DNA of 22,769 bases from Rhodospirillales bacterium (lineage in GTDB: Bacteria > Pseudomonadota > Alphaproteobacteria > CACIAM-22H2), in NCBI GenBank assembly GCA_016195145.1, contig JACQAF010000152.1, forward strand, positions 1-22,769. The letters run 5' to 3'. The notes below the pieces were generated by a model. The model searched no databases and had not been told where the DNA came from. It saw only the letters and a list, made by a program, of their open reading frames with translations. Position 1 is the first letter of the stretch; each line of letters starts with the position of its first letter. Made by a program: the position numbers and the translations under genes. Positions 8,276 through 16,740 of this stretch are shown one piece after another.

Positions 8276-9277
8276 ATGCAAACGCTGATCAGCAAAACAC
8301 TCGGCACGGCCGCCGCCGTTCTGTTCGCCGTCGCGGCGCAGGCCGCCGAAATCAAGCCGGCGGTTGTCTTCGATATCGGCGGCAAATTCGACAAATCGTT
8401 CAACGAGGGCGTCGCCAACGGCGCCGAACGCTTCAAGACGGAAACCAAGACCGGCTATGCCGAGTTCGAGGTCAACAACGAGACCCAGTTCGAACAGGCG
8501 CATCGTCGTTTCGCCCAGCGCGGCCAGGATCCGATTATCGGCGTCGGCTTCTCGCAAGCCAATGCGGTCGAGAAGGTAGCCAAGGAATTTCCCAAGATCC
8601 GCTTCACCCTGATCGATTCGGTGGTCAAGCTGCCCAACGTGCAGTCGGTTCTGTTCAAGGAACATGAGGGATCGTTTCTCGTCGGCGTTCTGGCGGCAAT
8701 GGCTTCGAAAAGCGGCAAGGTCGGCTTCGTCGGCGGCATGGATATTCCGCTGATCCGTCGTTTTGCCTGCGGATATGAGCAGGGCGTGAAATACGCCAAT
8801 CCCAAGGCAGAGCTGGTACAGAATATGACCGGCACCACGCCGGCGGCGTGGAACGATCCGGGGCGCGGCAGCGAACTTGCCAAGGGCCAGTTCGACCGCG
8901 GCGTCGACGTCATCTACGCCGCCGCCGGCGCAACCGGGACCGGCGTCTATCAGGCGGCGAAGGATCGCGGCAAGTTCGCCATTGGCGTCGATTCCAACCA
9001 GAACCACCTGCATCCCGGCACGATGCTGACCTCGATGGTCAAGCGGGTCGATCTCGTCGCCTATGACAGCTTCAAGGCGGCGACGGACGGTAAATGGCAA
9101 CCGGGCGTCTCGGTGCTGGGCCTCAAGGAAGGCGGCGTCGACTGGGCGCTCGACCAGTACAACGCCAAGCTGATCTCGCCGGAAATGAAGACAAAGGTCG
9201 ATCAGGTCAAGGCCGACATCATCTCCGGCAAGATCAAGGTACATGACTACATGAGCAACAACAGCTGCGCCAATTAG
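8276..9277 (+). CDS. BMP/PnrA-family nucleoside-binding protein of the ABC transporter (copy 2)
   Basis: Second tandem periplasmic binding protein, 333 residues, with a standard signal peptide (hydrophobic TAAAVLFAVAAQA, cleavage likely before AEIKPA) and no lipobox. It carries the same family signatures as its neighbour: GGKFDKSFNEG, GVGFSQANAV, EHEGSFLVGVLAAMAS, GFVGGMDIPLIRRF, CGYEQGVKYANP, GVDSNQNHLHPGTMLTSMVKRVD and KVHDYMSNNSC at the C-terminus. AAGGGG lies about nine bases before the ATG, a stronger ribosome binding site than that of copy 1, so this may be the main binding protein. Differences from copy 1 fall mostly in the N-terminal third and around residues 40-60, so the two may differ in nucleoside preference (inference). 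The ABC ATPase follows after 27 bases. Confidence 0.94.
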   Translation: MQTLISKTLGTAAAVLFAVAAQAAEIKPAVVFDIGGKFDKSFNEGVANGAERFKTETKTGYAEFEVNNETQFEQAHRRFAQRGQDPIIGVGFSQANAVEKVAKEFPKIRFTLIDSVVKLPNVQSVLFKEHEGSFLVGVLAAMASKSGKVGFVGGMDIPLIRRFACGYEQGVKYANPKAELVQNMTGTTPAAWNDPGRGSELAKGQFDRGVDVIYAAAGATGTGVYQAAKDRGKFAIGVDSNQNHLHPGTMLTSMVKRVDLVAYDSFKAATDGKWQPGVSVLGLKEGGVDWALDQYNAKLISPEMKTKVDQVKADIISGKIKVHDYMSNNSCAN

Positions 9278-9304
9278 GCGCGGCGATTACGCCGTCGACG
9301 CGTC

Positions 9305-10906
9305 ATGTCGCCCGCATCCGCCGTTGTCGCATCGACGCTGACGCCGGAGGGGGTTGCCCCTCCGGCGATCGAGCTTCGATCGATCGACAAGTCGTTCGGG
9401 CCGGTGCACGCCAATTGCGACGTGTCGCTGTCGATCGCCAAGGGGTCGATCACCGGCATCATCGGCGAGAACGGCGCCGGAAAATCGACGCTGATGAGCA
9501 TCCTTTACGGCCTTTATACGGCCGATGGCGGCGAGATCAGGATCGGCGGCGAGCTGGCCCATATCCGCAATCCGCATGACGCGATTACCGCCGGCATCGG
9601 CATGGTTCACCAGCATTTCATGCTGGTCGATACGTTCACGGTCCTCGAGAACGTCGCCCTCGGCGTCGAGCAGGGGGCGATCCTGAAACGCGGTTTCGCC
9701 GCCGCGCGCCGCGAGCTGGAGCGTCTTGCCCACGAATACGGGTTGCGGGTCGACCCGGACGCCATCGTCGGCGAACTGCCGGTCGGCGACCAGCAACGGG
9801 TCGAGATTCTCAAGGCCCTCTATCGCGGGGCCACGGTTCTGATCCTCGACGAGCCGACCGCCGTACTGACGCCGCAGGAAACCGATCAGCTGTTCTGCAT
9901 TCTCGAAGCGCTCAAGACGCGCGGCACGACGGTGATCCTGATCACCCACAAGTTGCGCGAGATCATGGCGGTCACTGATGCCGTTTATGTCATGCGGCAC
10001 GGGCGCATCGTCGCCCGGCGGCGGACCGCGGAGACCGGCCGCGAGGAGCTGGCCGAACTGATGGTCGGACGCAAAGTCCGCCTCAATCTGCAAAAGACGA
10101 CGTTCACGCCCGGCGCGCCGGCGCTGGTCGTCGAGGGTGTCGGCCTGCGCGATAGCCGCGGCGTCAAAGTGCTTGAAGATATTAACTTCACCGTGCGGGC
10201 CGGCGAGATCGTCGGCATCGCCGGCGTTTCCGGCAACGGGCAAAGCGAATTGCTCGAGGTTCTGGCCGGCATCCGGCCACTGAAGGCGGGACGAATCATT
10301 GTCGGTGGCCGGGAAATTACCCCCGGATCGCCGGCCGACCCGGCGGCGATGCGGACGCTTGGCGTCGGCCACGTGCCGGAGGACCGGCATCGCTACGGCA
10401 TGGTCGGCGCCTTCAATGCCTGCGAGACATCCATCCTCGGCTATCACAACGAGACGCCGTTCAGGAAACGCTGCCTGCACGACCACGCGATCATGGCCGA
10501 TCACTGCGCGTCGCTGATGGAGCGTTATGACGTCCGGCCGCGCCAACCGTATCTGAAATCCGCCAACTTCTCGGGCGGCAACCAGCAGAAGCTCATTCTC
10601 GCCCGCGAGCTGGCCCGCCAACCAAAGATCCTTCTTGTCGGCCAGCCGACGCGCGGCGTCGATATCGGGGCGATCGAGTTCATCAACCGCCAGCTCATCG
10701 CCATCCGCGACGCCGGCTGCGCCATTCTTCTGGTGTCGGTCGAACTGGACGAGGTGATGTCGCTCGCCGACCGCATTCTGGTGATGTATGGCGGCCGCAT
10801 TGTCGGCGAAGTGCCGGGCGATACCGCCGATGAGCGCACATTGGGCCTAATGATGACCAATAGCTGGCCGGGCGTCGCCCGACCCGACGCAACGGCGATG
10901 TCATGA
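9305..10906 (+). CDS. nucleoside ABC transporter ATP-binding protein (two fused ATPase domains)
   Basis: Cytoplasmic ATPase energising the importer, with both nucleotide-binding domains in one 533-residue chain, as usual for BMP-type nucleoside and for ribose/galactose importers. Domain 1: Walker A GENGAGKST at residues 54-62, Q-loop GMVHQHFMLV, signature-like LPVGDQQRVEILKAL, and Walker B ILDEPTAVL (Asp182-Glu183). Domain 2 has the degenerate P-loop GVSGNGQSELLEVL, signature SGGNQQKLILARELA, and GQPTRGVDIGA where the Walker B Glu is replaced, a normal asymmetry in this family. The start codon at 9305 has no evident Shine-Dalgarno sequence. Its stop overlaps the first permease start by four bases (ATGA). 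Confidence in the function is high; the exact substrates rest on the surrounding catabolic genes. Confidence 0.96.
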   Translation: MSPASAVVASTLTPEGVAPPAIELRSIDKSFGPVHANCDVSLSIAKGSITGIIGENGAGKSTLMSILYGLYTADGGEIRIGGELAHIRNPHDAITAGIGMVHQHFMLVDTFTVLENVALGVEQGAILKRGFAAARRELERLAHEYGLRVDPDAIVGELPVGDQQRVEILKALYRGATVLILDEPTAVLTPQETDQLFCILEALKTRGTTVILITHKLREIMAVTDAVYVMRHGRIVARRRTAETGREELAELMVGRKVRLNLQKTTFTPGAPALVVEGVGLRDSRGVKVLEDINFTVRAGEIVGIAGVSGNGQSELLEVLAGIRPLKAGRIIVGGREITPGSPADPAAMRTLGVGHVPEDRHRYGMVGAFNACETSILGYHNETPFRKRCLHDHAIMADHCASLMERYDVRPRQPYLKSANFSGGNQQKLILARELARQPKILLVGQPTRGVDIGAIEFINRQLIAIRDAGCAILLVSVELDEVMSLADRILVMYGGRIVGEVPGDTADERTLGLMMTNSWPGVARPDATAMS

Positions 10907-12036
10907 GCGGCCCCCGCCGCCCCTTGCCGGGCTGGATCGATATCGGCCTGATCCCACTGGCCAATGTTCTGCTCGCTTTCTTCGTCGCCGGGCTGATTGT
11001 ACTGGCGATTGGCGCTAACCCGCTGGAGGCGGTGCGCATCATGTTGGTCGGCGCGCTCGGTTATCCCGAAGCGATCGGCTACACGCTCTACTACACAACG
11101 AATTTTATTTTTACCGGCCTCGCTGTCGCGATCGCCTTCCATGCCGGCCTGTTCAATATCGGCGGCGAAGGACAGGCCTATATCGGCGGCCTCGGCGTCG
11201 GCCTGACTGTGCTCGCCCTCGACGCCAGCATTCCGCCGGTTCTTCTGATCCCGCTTGCTATTCTCGCCGCCGCCGCGTTCGGCGCGGCATGGGCCGCTGT
11301 ACCGGGTTATCTTCAGGCCTATCGCGGCAGTCATATCGTCATCACCACCATCATGTTCAATTTCATCGCCGCGGCGCTGATGGTCTACCTGATGGTGAAC
11401 GTGTTGATCGCGCCTGGTTCGATGTCGCCGGAGAGCCGCGAATTCGCCGTTGGCCATCTGCCATTCGTCCACGAGATGCTCGGCCGCATCGGTTTCGTCA
11501 TGGGGCCGACGCCGCTGAATTTATCGATCCTGGGGGCCGCGCTCTGCTGCGTGCTCGTCTGGGCGTTTCTGTGGCGCACGCCGTGGGGTTACGAGCTGCG
11601 CGCCCTGGGGCACAATCCGAGCGCGGCCGTTTACGCCGGTGTCAATCCGCGCCGCATGATCGTTCTGGCAATGGCCCTGTCGGGCGCGCTCGCCGGCTTT
11701 GTCGGCGTCAACGAGGTGATCGGCGTCCATCATCGCCTGATCCTCAACTTCACGGCGGGATACGGCTTCACCGGCATCGCCGTCGCCCTGATGGGGCGCA
11801 GCCATCCGGTCGGCATCGTCCTCGCCAGCCTGCTGTTCGGCATCCTGCATCAGGGCGGCGCGGAGCTTGCCTTCGAGATTCCGACGATCACCCGCGAAAT
11901 GGTCGTCGTCATCCAGGGCCTGGTCATCCTGTTTTCCGGTGCGCTCGCCCATCTCAGCCGACCGTGGTTCGAGCGGGCATTCAGCGCGATACCGGCGCTG
12001 CGCCCCGCCGCGGCGGCCGACGCGAAGGGAGCCTAG
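10903..12036 (+). CDS. nucleoside ABC transporter permease 1
   Basis: Inner-membrane permease of 377 residues and one of two different subunits forming the channel. It is hydrophobic throughout with roughly eight to ten membrane segments, and shows the BPD_transp_2 family marks FTGLAVAIAFHAGLFNIGGEGQAYIGG (the coupling region around residue 80), GSHIVITTIMFNFIAAALMVYL, RALGHNPSAAVYAGVNPRRMIVLAMALSGALAGFVG, and GYGFTGIAVALMGRSHPVGI. It overlaps the ATPase gene by four bases. It is full length for the family, unlike its partner downstream. The conserved GGEGQ motif here corresponds to the LEGKM motif in the second permease. Confidence 0.95.
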   Translation: MSGPRRPLPGWIDIGLIPLANVLLAFFVAGLIVLAIGANPLEAVRIMLVGALGYPEAIGYTLYYTTNFIFTGLAVAIAFHAGLFNIGGEGQAYIGGLGVGLTVLALDASIPPVLLIPLAILAAAAFGAAWAAVPGYLQAYRGSHIVITTIMFNFIAAALMVYLMVNVLIAPGSMSPESREFAVGHLPFVHEMLGRIGFVMGPTPLNLSILGAALCCVLVWAFLWRTPWGYELRALGHNPSAAVYAGVNPRRMIVLAMALSGALAGFVGVNEVIGVHHRLILNFTAGYGFTGIAVALMGRSHPVGIVLASLLFGILHQGGAELAFEIPTITREMVVVIQGLVILFSGALAHLSRPWFERAFSAIPALRPAAAADAKGA

Positions 12037-12060
12037 CCCCGTGGAGGATTGGCATCATCG
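12025..12060 (+). other. damaged 5' end of permease 2: intact ribosome binding site and GTG start, then out-of-frame junction
   Basis: AAGGGAG (12025-12031) lies nine bases before GTG GAG GAT (12041-12049), a convincing translation start right after the permease 1 stop. Read from that GTG, however, the sequence is out of frame with the permease body, which resumes in a different frame as GIIDIGLEGKM from about 12051. Family members normally have some 25-30 residues (a membrane helix and an ALGGLFSER-like stretch) between start and this motif; they are absent here. A deletion not divisible by three, just after the start codon, explains all of this. It could be a real mutation or an assembly or sequencing error. 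Confidence 0.6.
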
Positions 12061-12080
12061 ACATCGGCCTCGAAGGCAAG

Positions 12081-12920
12081 ATGCTCGCCGGCGCGTTCGT
12101 CGCCGCCTCGGTCGCGGCCGTGACCGCCTCGGCCTGGCTCGCCCTTGGAGCTGCAATTCTGATCGCCGTGGCGCTAGCACTTCTTCACGGCGTCGCCTGC
12201 ATCACCTATCGCGGCAACCAGGTCGTGAGCGGCGTGGCGATCAATATTCTCGTCTCCGGCCTGACCATCGTATTCGGCATGGCGTGGTTCCAGCGCGGCG
12301 GACAAACGCCTCCCTTGCCGCCCGATGCCCGCTTTATGCCGATCGAATGGCCGGGTGCGTCGGCGCTGCACGGCGTGCCGCTGGTCGGGCCGGTTTATGC
12401 CGATCTGATCAGTGGCCATAATATGCTGGTTTATCTGGCGCTGCTCGCGGTGCCGCTCACCTACTGGGTTGTCAACGACACGCGATTTGGCCTGCGCTTG
12501 CGCGCGGTCGGCGAGTCGCCGCTGGCCGTGGATACGGCCGGAATATCGGTCGCGTGGTTGCGCTATCGCGCGGTGTTGATATGCGGCGTGCTAACCGGGA
12601 TCGCCGGCGCCTATCTGTCGATCGCCCAGAATGCCGCCTTCAGCCGCGACATGACCGCCGGCCAGGGGTATATCGCGCTGGCGGCAATGATCTTCGGCAA
12701 ATGGCGGCCCCTGCCGGCCCTCGGCGCATGTCTGATGTTCGGCCTGCTCGACGCCATCGCCATCCGCCTGCAGGGCGTGCGCCTCGGCGGTTTCGGCGAG
12801 GTGCCGGTGCAGTTCATCCAGGTGCTGCCCTATGTGCTGACCGTGGCGCTGCTTGCCGGGTTCATCGGCAAGGCAACCGCCCCCCGGGCGATCGGCGTTC
12901 CATATGAAAAGGAACATTGA
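12081..12920 (+). CDS. nucleoside ABC transporter permease 2, 5'-truncated
   Basis: Second channel subunit. From about 12051 the chain matches BPD_transp_2 permeases: IIDIGLEGKMLAGAF coupling motif, YRGNQVVSGVAINILVSGLT, RFGLRLRAVGESPLAVDTAGISV, LICGVLTGIAGAYLSIAQ, AGQGYIALAAMIFGKWRP, and a C-terminal VLPYVLTVALLAGFIG. The first in-frame ATG, at 12081, starts inside the conserved motif, so the N-terminal helix and ALGGLFSER-like segment of normal members are missing; the frame is open further left only because it runs through permease 1 in the wrong frame. Normal members have about 305-320 residues; 279 remain. The coordinates given are the longest ATG-initiated coding part, and the natural start was probably GTG 12041. 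If the lesion is real, transport by this system is likely impaired. Confidence 0.75.
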   Translation: MLAGAFVAASVAAVTASAWLALGAAILIAVALALLHGVACITYRGNQVVSGVAINILVSGLTIVFGMAWFQRGGQTPPLPPDARFMPIEWPGASALHGVPLVGPVYADLISGHNMLVYLALLAVPLTYWVVNDTRFGLRLRAVGESPLAVDTAGISVAWLRYRAVLICGVLTGIAGAYLSIAQNAAFSRDMTAGQGYIALAAMIFGKWRPLPALGACLMFGLLDAIAIRLQGVRLGGFGEVPVQFIQVLPYVLTVALLAGFIGKATAPRAIGVPYEKEH

Positions 12921-12921
12921 G

Positions 12922-13347
12922 ATGGCCGGGAGCAAGGCGATCGACGACATGATCGCGCTCGCCCGGATGGCGATGGAGCGCGCCTACGCACCTTATTCCG
13001 GCTTTCCGGTCGGCGCCGTGTTGCGCGGCGCCAATGGCAAGCTCTATGCCGGCTGCAATGTCGAGAACGCCGCCCATCCCGAAGGCTGGTGCGCCGAAAC
13101 ATCGGCCATCGCGGCGATGGTTGCCGATGGCGAGCGGACCATCGTCGAAGCTACGGTGATGGGAAAGAGCGAGGCGCTGGTGACGCCCTGCGGCGGCTGC
13201 CGTCAGCGCTTGCGAGAGTTCGCTGCCGAGAACCTGCCGATCCATATTTGCGGGCCAGCGGGTGTGCGGCAAACGATGACGCTGGGAGAACTTCTGCCGC
13301 TGTCGTTCGGACCGCACAACCTCGCCGGACCGGGGAAGAAGCGATGA
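12922..13347 (+). CDS. cdd: cytidine deaminase
   Basis: Hydrolytic deamination of cytidine and deoxycytidine to uridine and deoxyuridine. This is the short, tetrameric-type enzyme: 141 residues with YAPYSGFPVGA near the N-terminus, substrate motif CNVENAAHPEG, the zinc/catalytic pair Cys57-Ala-Glu59, and PCGGCRQ contributing zinc ligands Cys90 and Cys93. ATG 12922 is preferred because AAAAGGA lies seven to eight bases before it; ATG 12904 upstream is in frame but overlaps the permease and has no such site. Its end overlaps the phosphorylase gene by four bases (ATGA). It lies between importer and phosphorylase genes, matching its step in the pathway. Confidence 0.96.
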   Translation: MAGSKAIDDMIALARMAMERAYAPYSGFPVGAVLRGANGKLYAGCNVENAAHPEGWCAETSAIAAMVADGERTIVEATVMGKSEALVTPCGGCRQRLREFAAENLPIHICGPAGVRQTMTLGELLPLSFGPHNLAGPGKKR

Positions 13348-14174
13348 CCGCCGCCATCGACCAATCTCTGGCGACGATCCGCGCCCGCGCACCGGGATTC
13401 ATGCCGCGCCTTGGCGTCGTTCTCGGCTCCGGCCTCGGGTCCTTCGCCGACGACATAAAGCCGGTCGCCGTTATCCCCTATGGTGACCTGCCGGGCTTCC
13501 CCACGCCCGGGATCGGCGGTCATGCAGGCCGGCTTGTCCTCGGGCATCTTGCCGGAACGCCGATTGCCGCCCTGCAGGGGCGCGCGCATTATTATGAGCA
13601 TGGCCGCGCGGATACGATGAAGGTTGCCGTGCGCAGCCTCGCCCAGCTCGGATGTAAAACCTTGTTGCTGACCAATGCCGCCGGCAGCCTGCGCCCGGAT
13701 ATGGCGCCGGGCAGTCTTATGCTGATTGCCGATCACATCAATTTCGCCGGCGTTTCGCCATTGTTCGGCGAAACCGGCGACGAGCGTTTCGTCGATATGG
13801 TCGACGCTTACGATCCGGCGCTGGGGCGGCGCTTCCGCGACGCGGCTAAAATCGCGGGGCAGACCCTGCACGAAGGCGTTTATATCTGGTTCGCCGGGCC
13901 GAATTTCGAGACCCCAGCCGAGATCCGCGCTGCCGCCCGGCTGGGAGCCGACGCCGTCGGCATGTCGACGGTGCCGGAAGTGATCCTCGCCCGCCATGCC
14001 GGCATGAAGGTTGCGGCCCTGTCGGTCATCGTCAATTTCGCCGCCGGCATGAGCACTGCCGCGCTTAGCCACCAGCAGACGATGGAATCGGCCCGCCAGG
14101 CGGCCGACAGCGTGAGTCGCCTGCTGACCGGATTTGTCGCTGACTACGGCACTCAGGATGGGGAGGCGGCCTGA
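13344..14174 (+). CDS. purine nucleoside phosphorylase, trimeric class
   Basis: Phosphorolysis of inosine/guanosine and their deoxy forms to base plus (deoxy)ribose-1-phosphate. 276 residues with the trimeric PNP signatures: LGVVLGSGLGSFAD phosphate loop, GFPTPGIGGHAGRLVLG, LQGRAHYYEHG, TLLLTNAAGSLRPDMAPGSL, WFAGPNFETPAEIRAAARLG, and AVGMSTVPEVILARHAG. The base-contact Asn is in VIVNFAAG. It is the type that prefers 6-oxopurines, so adenosine would first need the adenosine deaminase encoded further along (family knowledge). It starts within the ATGA overlap with cdd and its stop shares one base with the deoA start (TGATG). The gene is often called punA or deoD2; I leave the symbol open. Confidence 0.96.
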   Translation: MTAAIDQSLATIRARAPGFMPRLGVVLGSGLGSFADDIKPVAVIPYGDLPGFPTPGIGGHAGRLVLGHLAGTPIAALQGRAHYYEHGRADTMKVAVRSLAQLGCKTLLLTNAAGSLRPDMAPGSLMLIADHINFAGVSPLFGETGDERFVDMVDAYDPALGRRFRDAAKIAGQTLHEGVYIWFAGPNFETPAEIRAAARLGADAVGMSTVPEVILARHAGMKVAALSVIVNFAAGMSTAALSHQQTMESARQAADSVSRLLTGFVADYGTQDGEAA

Positions 14175-15517
14175 TGCTGCCGCAGGAAATCATCCGCCGG
14201 AAACGCGATGGCGAAACGCTGCGCCCCGACGAGATCGCCTTCATGGTGCGCGGCATCGCCGATGGCAGCCTGAGCGAGGGCCAGATCGGCGCTTTCGCCA
14301 TGGCGGCGTTTCTGCGCGGCATGAGCATGGCCGAACGGGTCGAATTGACCCATGCGATGGCCGCCTCGGGGCGCGTGATCCGCTGGGACGACCTGCAATT
14401 GCCCGGCCCGGTGCTCGACAAGCACTCGACCGGCGGCGTCGGGGACAAAGTGAGCCTGATGCTCGCCCCGATCATCGCTGCGTGCGGCGGCTTCGTGCCG
14501 ATGATCTCCGGCCGCGGACTTGGGCACACCGGCGGCACGCTCGACAAGCTCGCGACGATCCCGGGCTACCGGACGGATCCCGACATTGCCGTGTTCCGGC
14601 GGACAGTGCGCGAGGTCGGCTGCGCGATCATCGGACAGACCGACGATCTCGCTCCCGCTGATCGCCGCCTCTATGCCGTGCGCGACGTGACCGCCACGGT
14701 CGAATCGGTTCCCCTGATCACCGCCTCGATCCTGTCGAAAAAGCTTGCGGCAGGACTCGGCGGCCTGGTCATGGACGTGAAGACCGGCTCGGGCGCGTTT
14801 GCCGCTGACCCGGCGATGGCGCGCGAACTGGCCGAAAGTATCGTCACGGTCGCGACCGGCGCCGGCCTGCCGACCGTCGCCCTAATTACCGACATGGATC
14901 AGGTTCTCGGCCGGAGCGCCGGGAACGCGGTCGAGGTTGCCGAGGCCGTCGCCTATCTTACCGATCGGCGCGCACGCGATCCCCGTCTGCACGAGGTCGT
15001 TATAGCGCTCGCCGCGGAGATGCTGCGGCTCGGCGGCCTCGCGGAAACTGCGGCAATGGCCACCCAAAAGGCCGAGGCCTGTCTCGCCGACGGCGGCGCG
15101 GCGGAGGCTTTTGGGCAAATGGTCGCTGCCCTTGGTGGGCCGCACGATTTCATCACGCAGGCCGCGCGTTACCTGCCGCGCGCGCCGGTGATGCGCCCCT
15201 GCCTAGCCCTGCGCACCGGCGTCGTCGCCGGAATGGATGCGCGCCGGGTCGGTCTTGCCGTCGTGGCGCTTGGCGGCGGCCGGCGGCGCACGAGCGACAC
15301 GATAAACCCGGCCGTCGGCCTGACGGCGGTCTGTCGGGTCGGCGCGACAGTCGCCGCTGGCGATCCGCTGACCTTCGTTCACGCGGCCAGCGAGAGCGAC
15401 GCCGCCGAGGCTATTGCGACGCTCCAGCAGGCGATCCGGATCGCCGACGTCGCCCCCTCGCCCACTCCCGTCATCCGGTCACGGATCGCCGTGCCGGGGA
15501 AGGAGAAAGTTGCATGA
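14174..15517 (+). CDS. deoA: thymidine phosphorylase
   Basis: Reversible phosphorolysis of thymidine and deoxyuridine to base plus 2-deoxyribose-1-phosphate. 447 residues in the usual three-part layout: an N-terminal helical region beginning LPQEIIRRKRDGETL, the phosphate-binding segment HSTGGVGDKVSLML, SGRGLGHTGGTLDKL, KKLAAGLGGLVMDVKTGSGAF, and a C-terminal alpha/beta lobe with GGGRRRTSDTINPAVG. It overlaps the phosphorylase before it by one base and deoB by four. No uridine phosphorylase is seen in the window, so DeoA may also serve deoxyuridine made by the cytidine deaminase. Confidence 0.98.
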   Translation: MLPQEIIRRKRDGETLRPDEIAFMVRGIADGSLSEGQIGAFAMAAFLRGMSMAERVELTHAMAASGRVIRWDDLQLPGPVLDKHSTGGVGDKVSLMLAPIIAACGGFVPMISGRGLGHTGGTLDKLATIPGYRTDPDIAVFRRTVREVGCAIIGQTDDLAPADRRLYAVRDVTATVESVPLITASILSKKLAAGLGGLVMDVKTGSGAFAADPAMARELAESIVTVATGAGLPTVALITDMDQVLGRSAGNAVEVAEAVAYLTDRRARDPRLHEVVIALAAEMLRLGGLAETAAMATQKAEACLADGGAAEAFGQMVAALGGPHDFITQAARYLPRAPVMRPCLALRTGVVAGMDARRVGLAVVALGGGRRRTSDTINPAVGLTAVCRVGATVAAGDPLTFVHAASESDAAEAIATLQQAIRIADVAPSPTPVIRSRIAVPGKEKVA

Positions 15518-16740
15518 CCCGCGCGTTTATCCTTGTCATGGATTCGTTCGGCGTCGGCGCGACCGCCGATGCGGCGCGTTATGGCGACGCCGGGTCGGAT
15601 ACGCTTGGCCATATCGCCGCGGCGTGCCGCGACGGTCGCGCCGATCGCGCCGGCCTGCGCGCCGGCCCGCTGCGTCTTCCCAATCTTGCGCGTCTCGGGC
15701 TCGGCCTCGCCGCCGCCGACAGCACCGGCCAGGTGCCGCCGGGGCTCGAACCCCCCGCCCGGCTCTCCGCCGCCTATGGCTGCGCCGCCGAGATCAGCGC
15801 CGGCAAAGACACGCCGAGCGGCCACTGGGAGATCGCCGGCCTGCCTGTATCCTTCGACTGGGGCTATTTCCCGCGCACCCGCCCCTGTTTCCCGCCGGAT
15901 TTCGTCGCCGAACTGGTGCGGCGCTGCGAGCTACCGGGCATTCTCGGCGACTGCCACGCCTCTGGCACCGAGATCATTCGCGAGCTGGGCGAGGAGCATG
16001 TCCGCACCGGCAAGCCGATCTGCTACACCTCGGCCGATTCGGTGTTCCAGATCGCGGCGCATGAATCCCATTTCGGCCTGCAACGGCTTTACCGGATGTG
16101 CGCGGTCGCTAAGGAATTGCTCTTGCCGCTCAATATCGCCCGGGTGATCGCCCGGCCATTCGTCGGCGACAGCGCCGATACTTTTGTGCGCACCGCCAAC
16201 CGCAAGGACCTGACGACCCCGCCTTATGCCGAAACGCTGCTCGACCGGCTTGTCGAGGCCGGCGGCACAGTCGTTTCGGTGGGCAAGATCGCCGATATCT
16301 TCGCCCGGCGCGGCATTTCGCGCAGCATCGCGGCCAAGGACAACATGGCGCTGTTCGACGCCACGCTCGCCGAGGCCGACGCAGCCGGCGAGAAAACCCT
16401 CGTCTTCGCCAATTTCGTCGATTTCGACACCCTGTTCGGCCATCGACGGGACGTGCCAGGCTACGCGGCGGCTCTCGAAGCCTTCGACCGGCGGCTGCCG
16501 GAACTGGAGACGAAGCTGCGGCCGGGCGATCTTGTTCTGATTACCGCCGATCACGGCTGCGACCCGACCTGGACCGGCACCGACCATACACGCGAACATG
16601 TGCCGATGCTGTGGTTCGGGCCCGGCGTGTCGGTGCGCGATCTCGGCCGGCGCGACAGCTTCGCCGATATGGGGCAGACCCTCGCCCGCCATTTCGCCCT
16701 GGCGCCGCTGGCGCACGGCAAGGCGTGCTTCGCGTCATGA
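15514..16740 (+). CDS. deoB: phosphopentomutase
   Basis: Converts (deoxy)ribose-1-phosphate to the 5-phosphate, linking both phosphorylases to deoC and the pentose phosphate pathway. 408 residues of the alkaline-phosphatase-like metalloenzyme fold: metal ligand Asp10 in FILVMDSFGVGA, the catalytic Thr100 in GKDTPSGHWEIAG, SADSVFQIAAHE, FANFVDFDTLFGHRRD, and the C-terminal metal cluster TADHGCDPTW with DHTREHVPMLWFG. A strong AAGGAG lies just before the ATG, within the end of deoA. It overlaps the dioxygenase gene by four bases. Confidence 0.98.
   Translation: MTRAFILVMDSFGVGATADAARYGDAGSDTLGHIAAACRDGRADRAGLRAGPLRLPNLARLGLGLAAADSTGQVPPGLEPPARLSAAYGCAAEISAGKDTPSGHWEIAGLPVSFDWGYFPRTRPCFPPDFVAELVRRCELPGILGDCHASGTEIIRELGEEHVRTGKPICYTSADSVFQIAAHESHFGLQRLYRMCAVAKELLLPLNIARVIARPFVGDSADTFVRTANRKDLTTPPYAETLLDRLVEAGGTVVSVGKIADIFARRGISRSIAAKDNMALFDATLAEADAAGEKTLVFANFVDFDTLFGHRRDVPGYAAALEAFDRRLPELETKLRPGDLVLITADHGCDPTWTGTDHTREHVPMLWFGPGVSVRDLGRRDSFADMGQTLARHFALAPLAHGKACFAS

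Noticed and set aside
9287..10621. 444-codon minus-strand open frame
   Set aside because: It is antisense to the clearly identified ABC ATPase, has no recognisable domains, and results from GC-rich codon structure.
11289..12041. Long N-terminal extension of the permease 2 frame (would make a 543-residue protein)
   Set aside because: It runs through permease 1 in another frame and reads as Arg/Pro-rich shadow text without membrane segments; only the part from about 12051 is permease-like.
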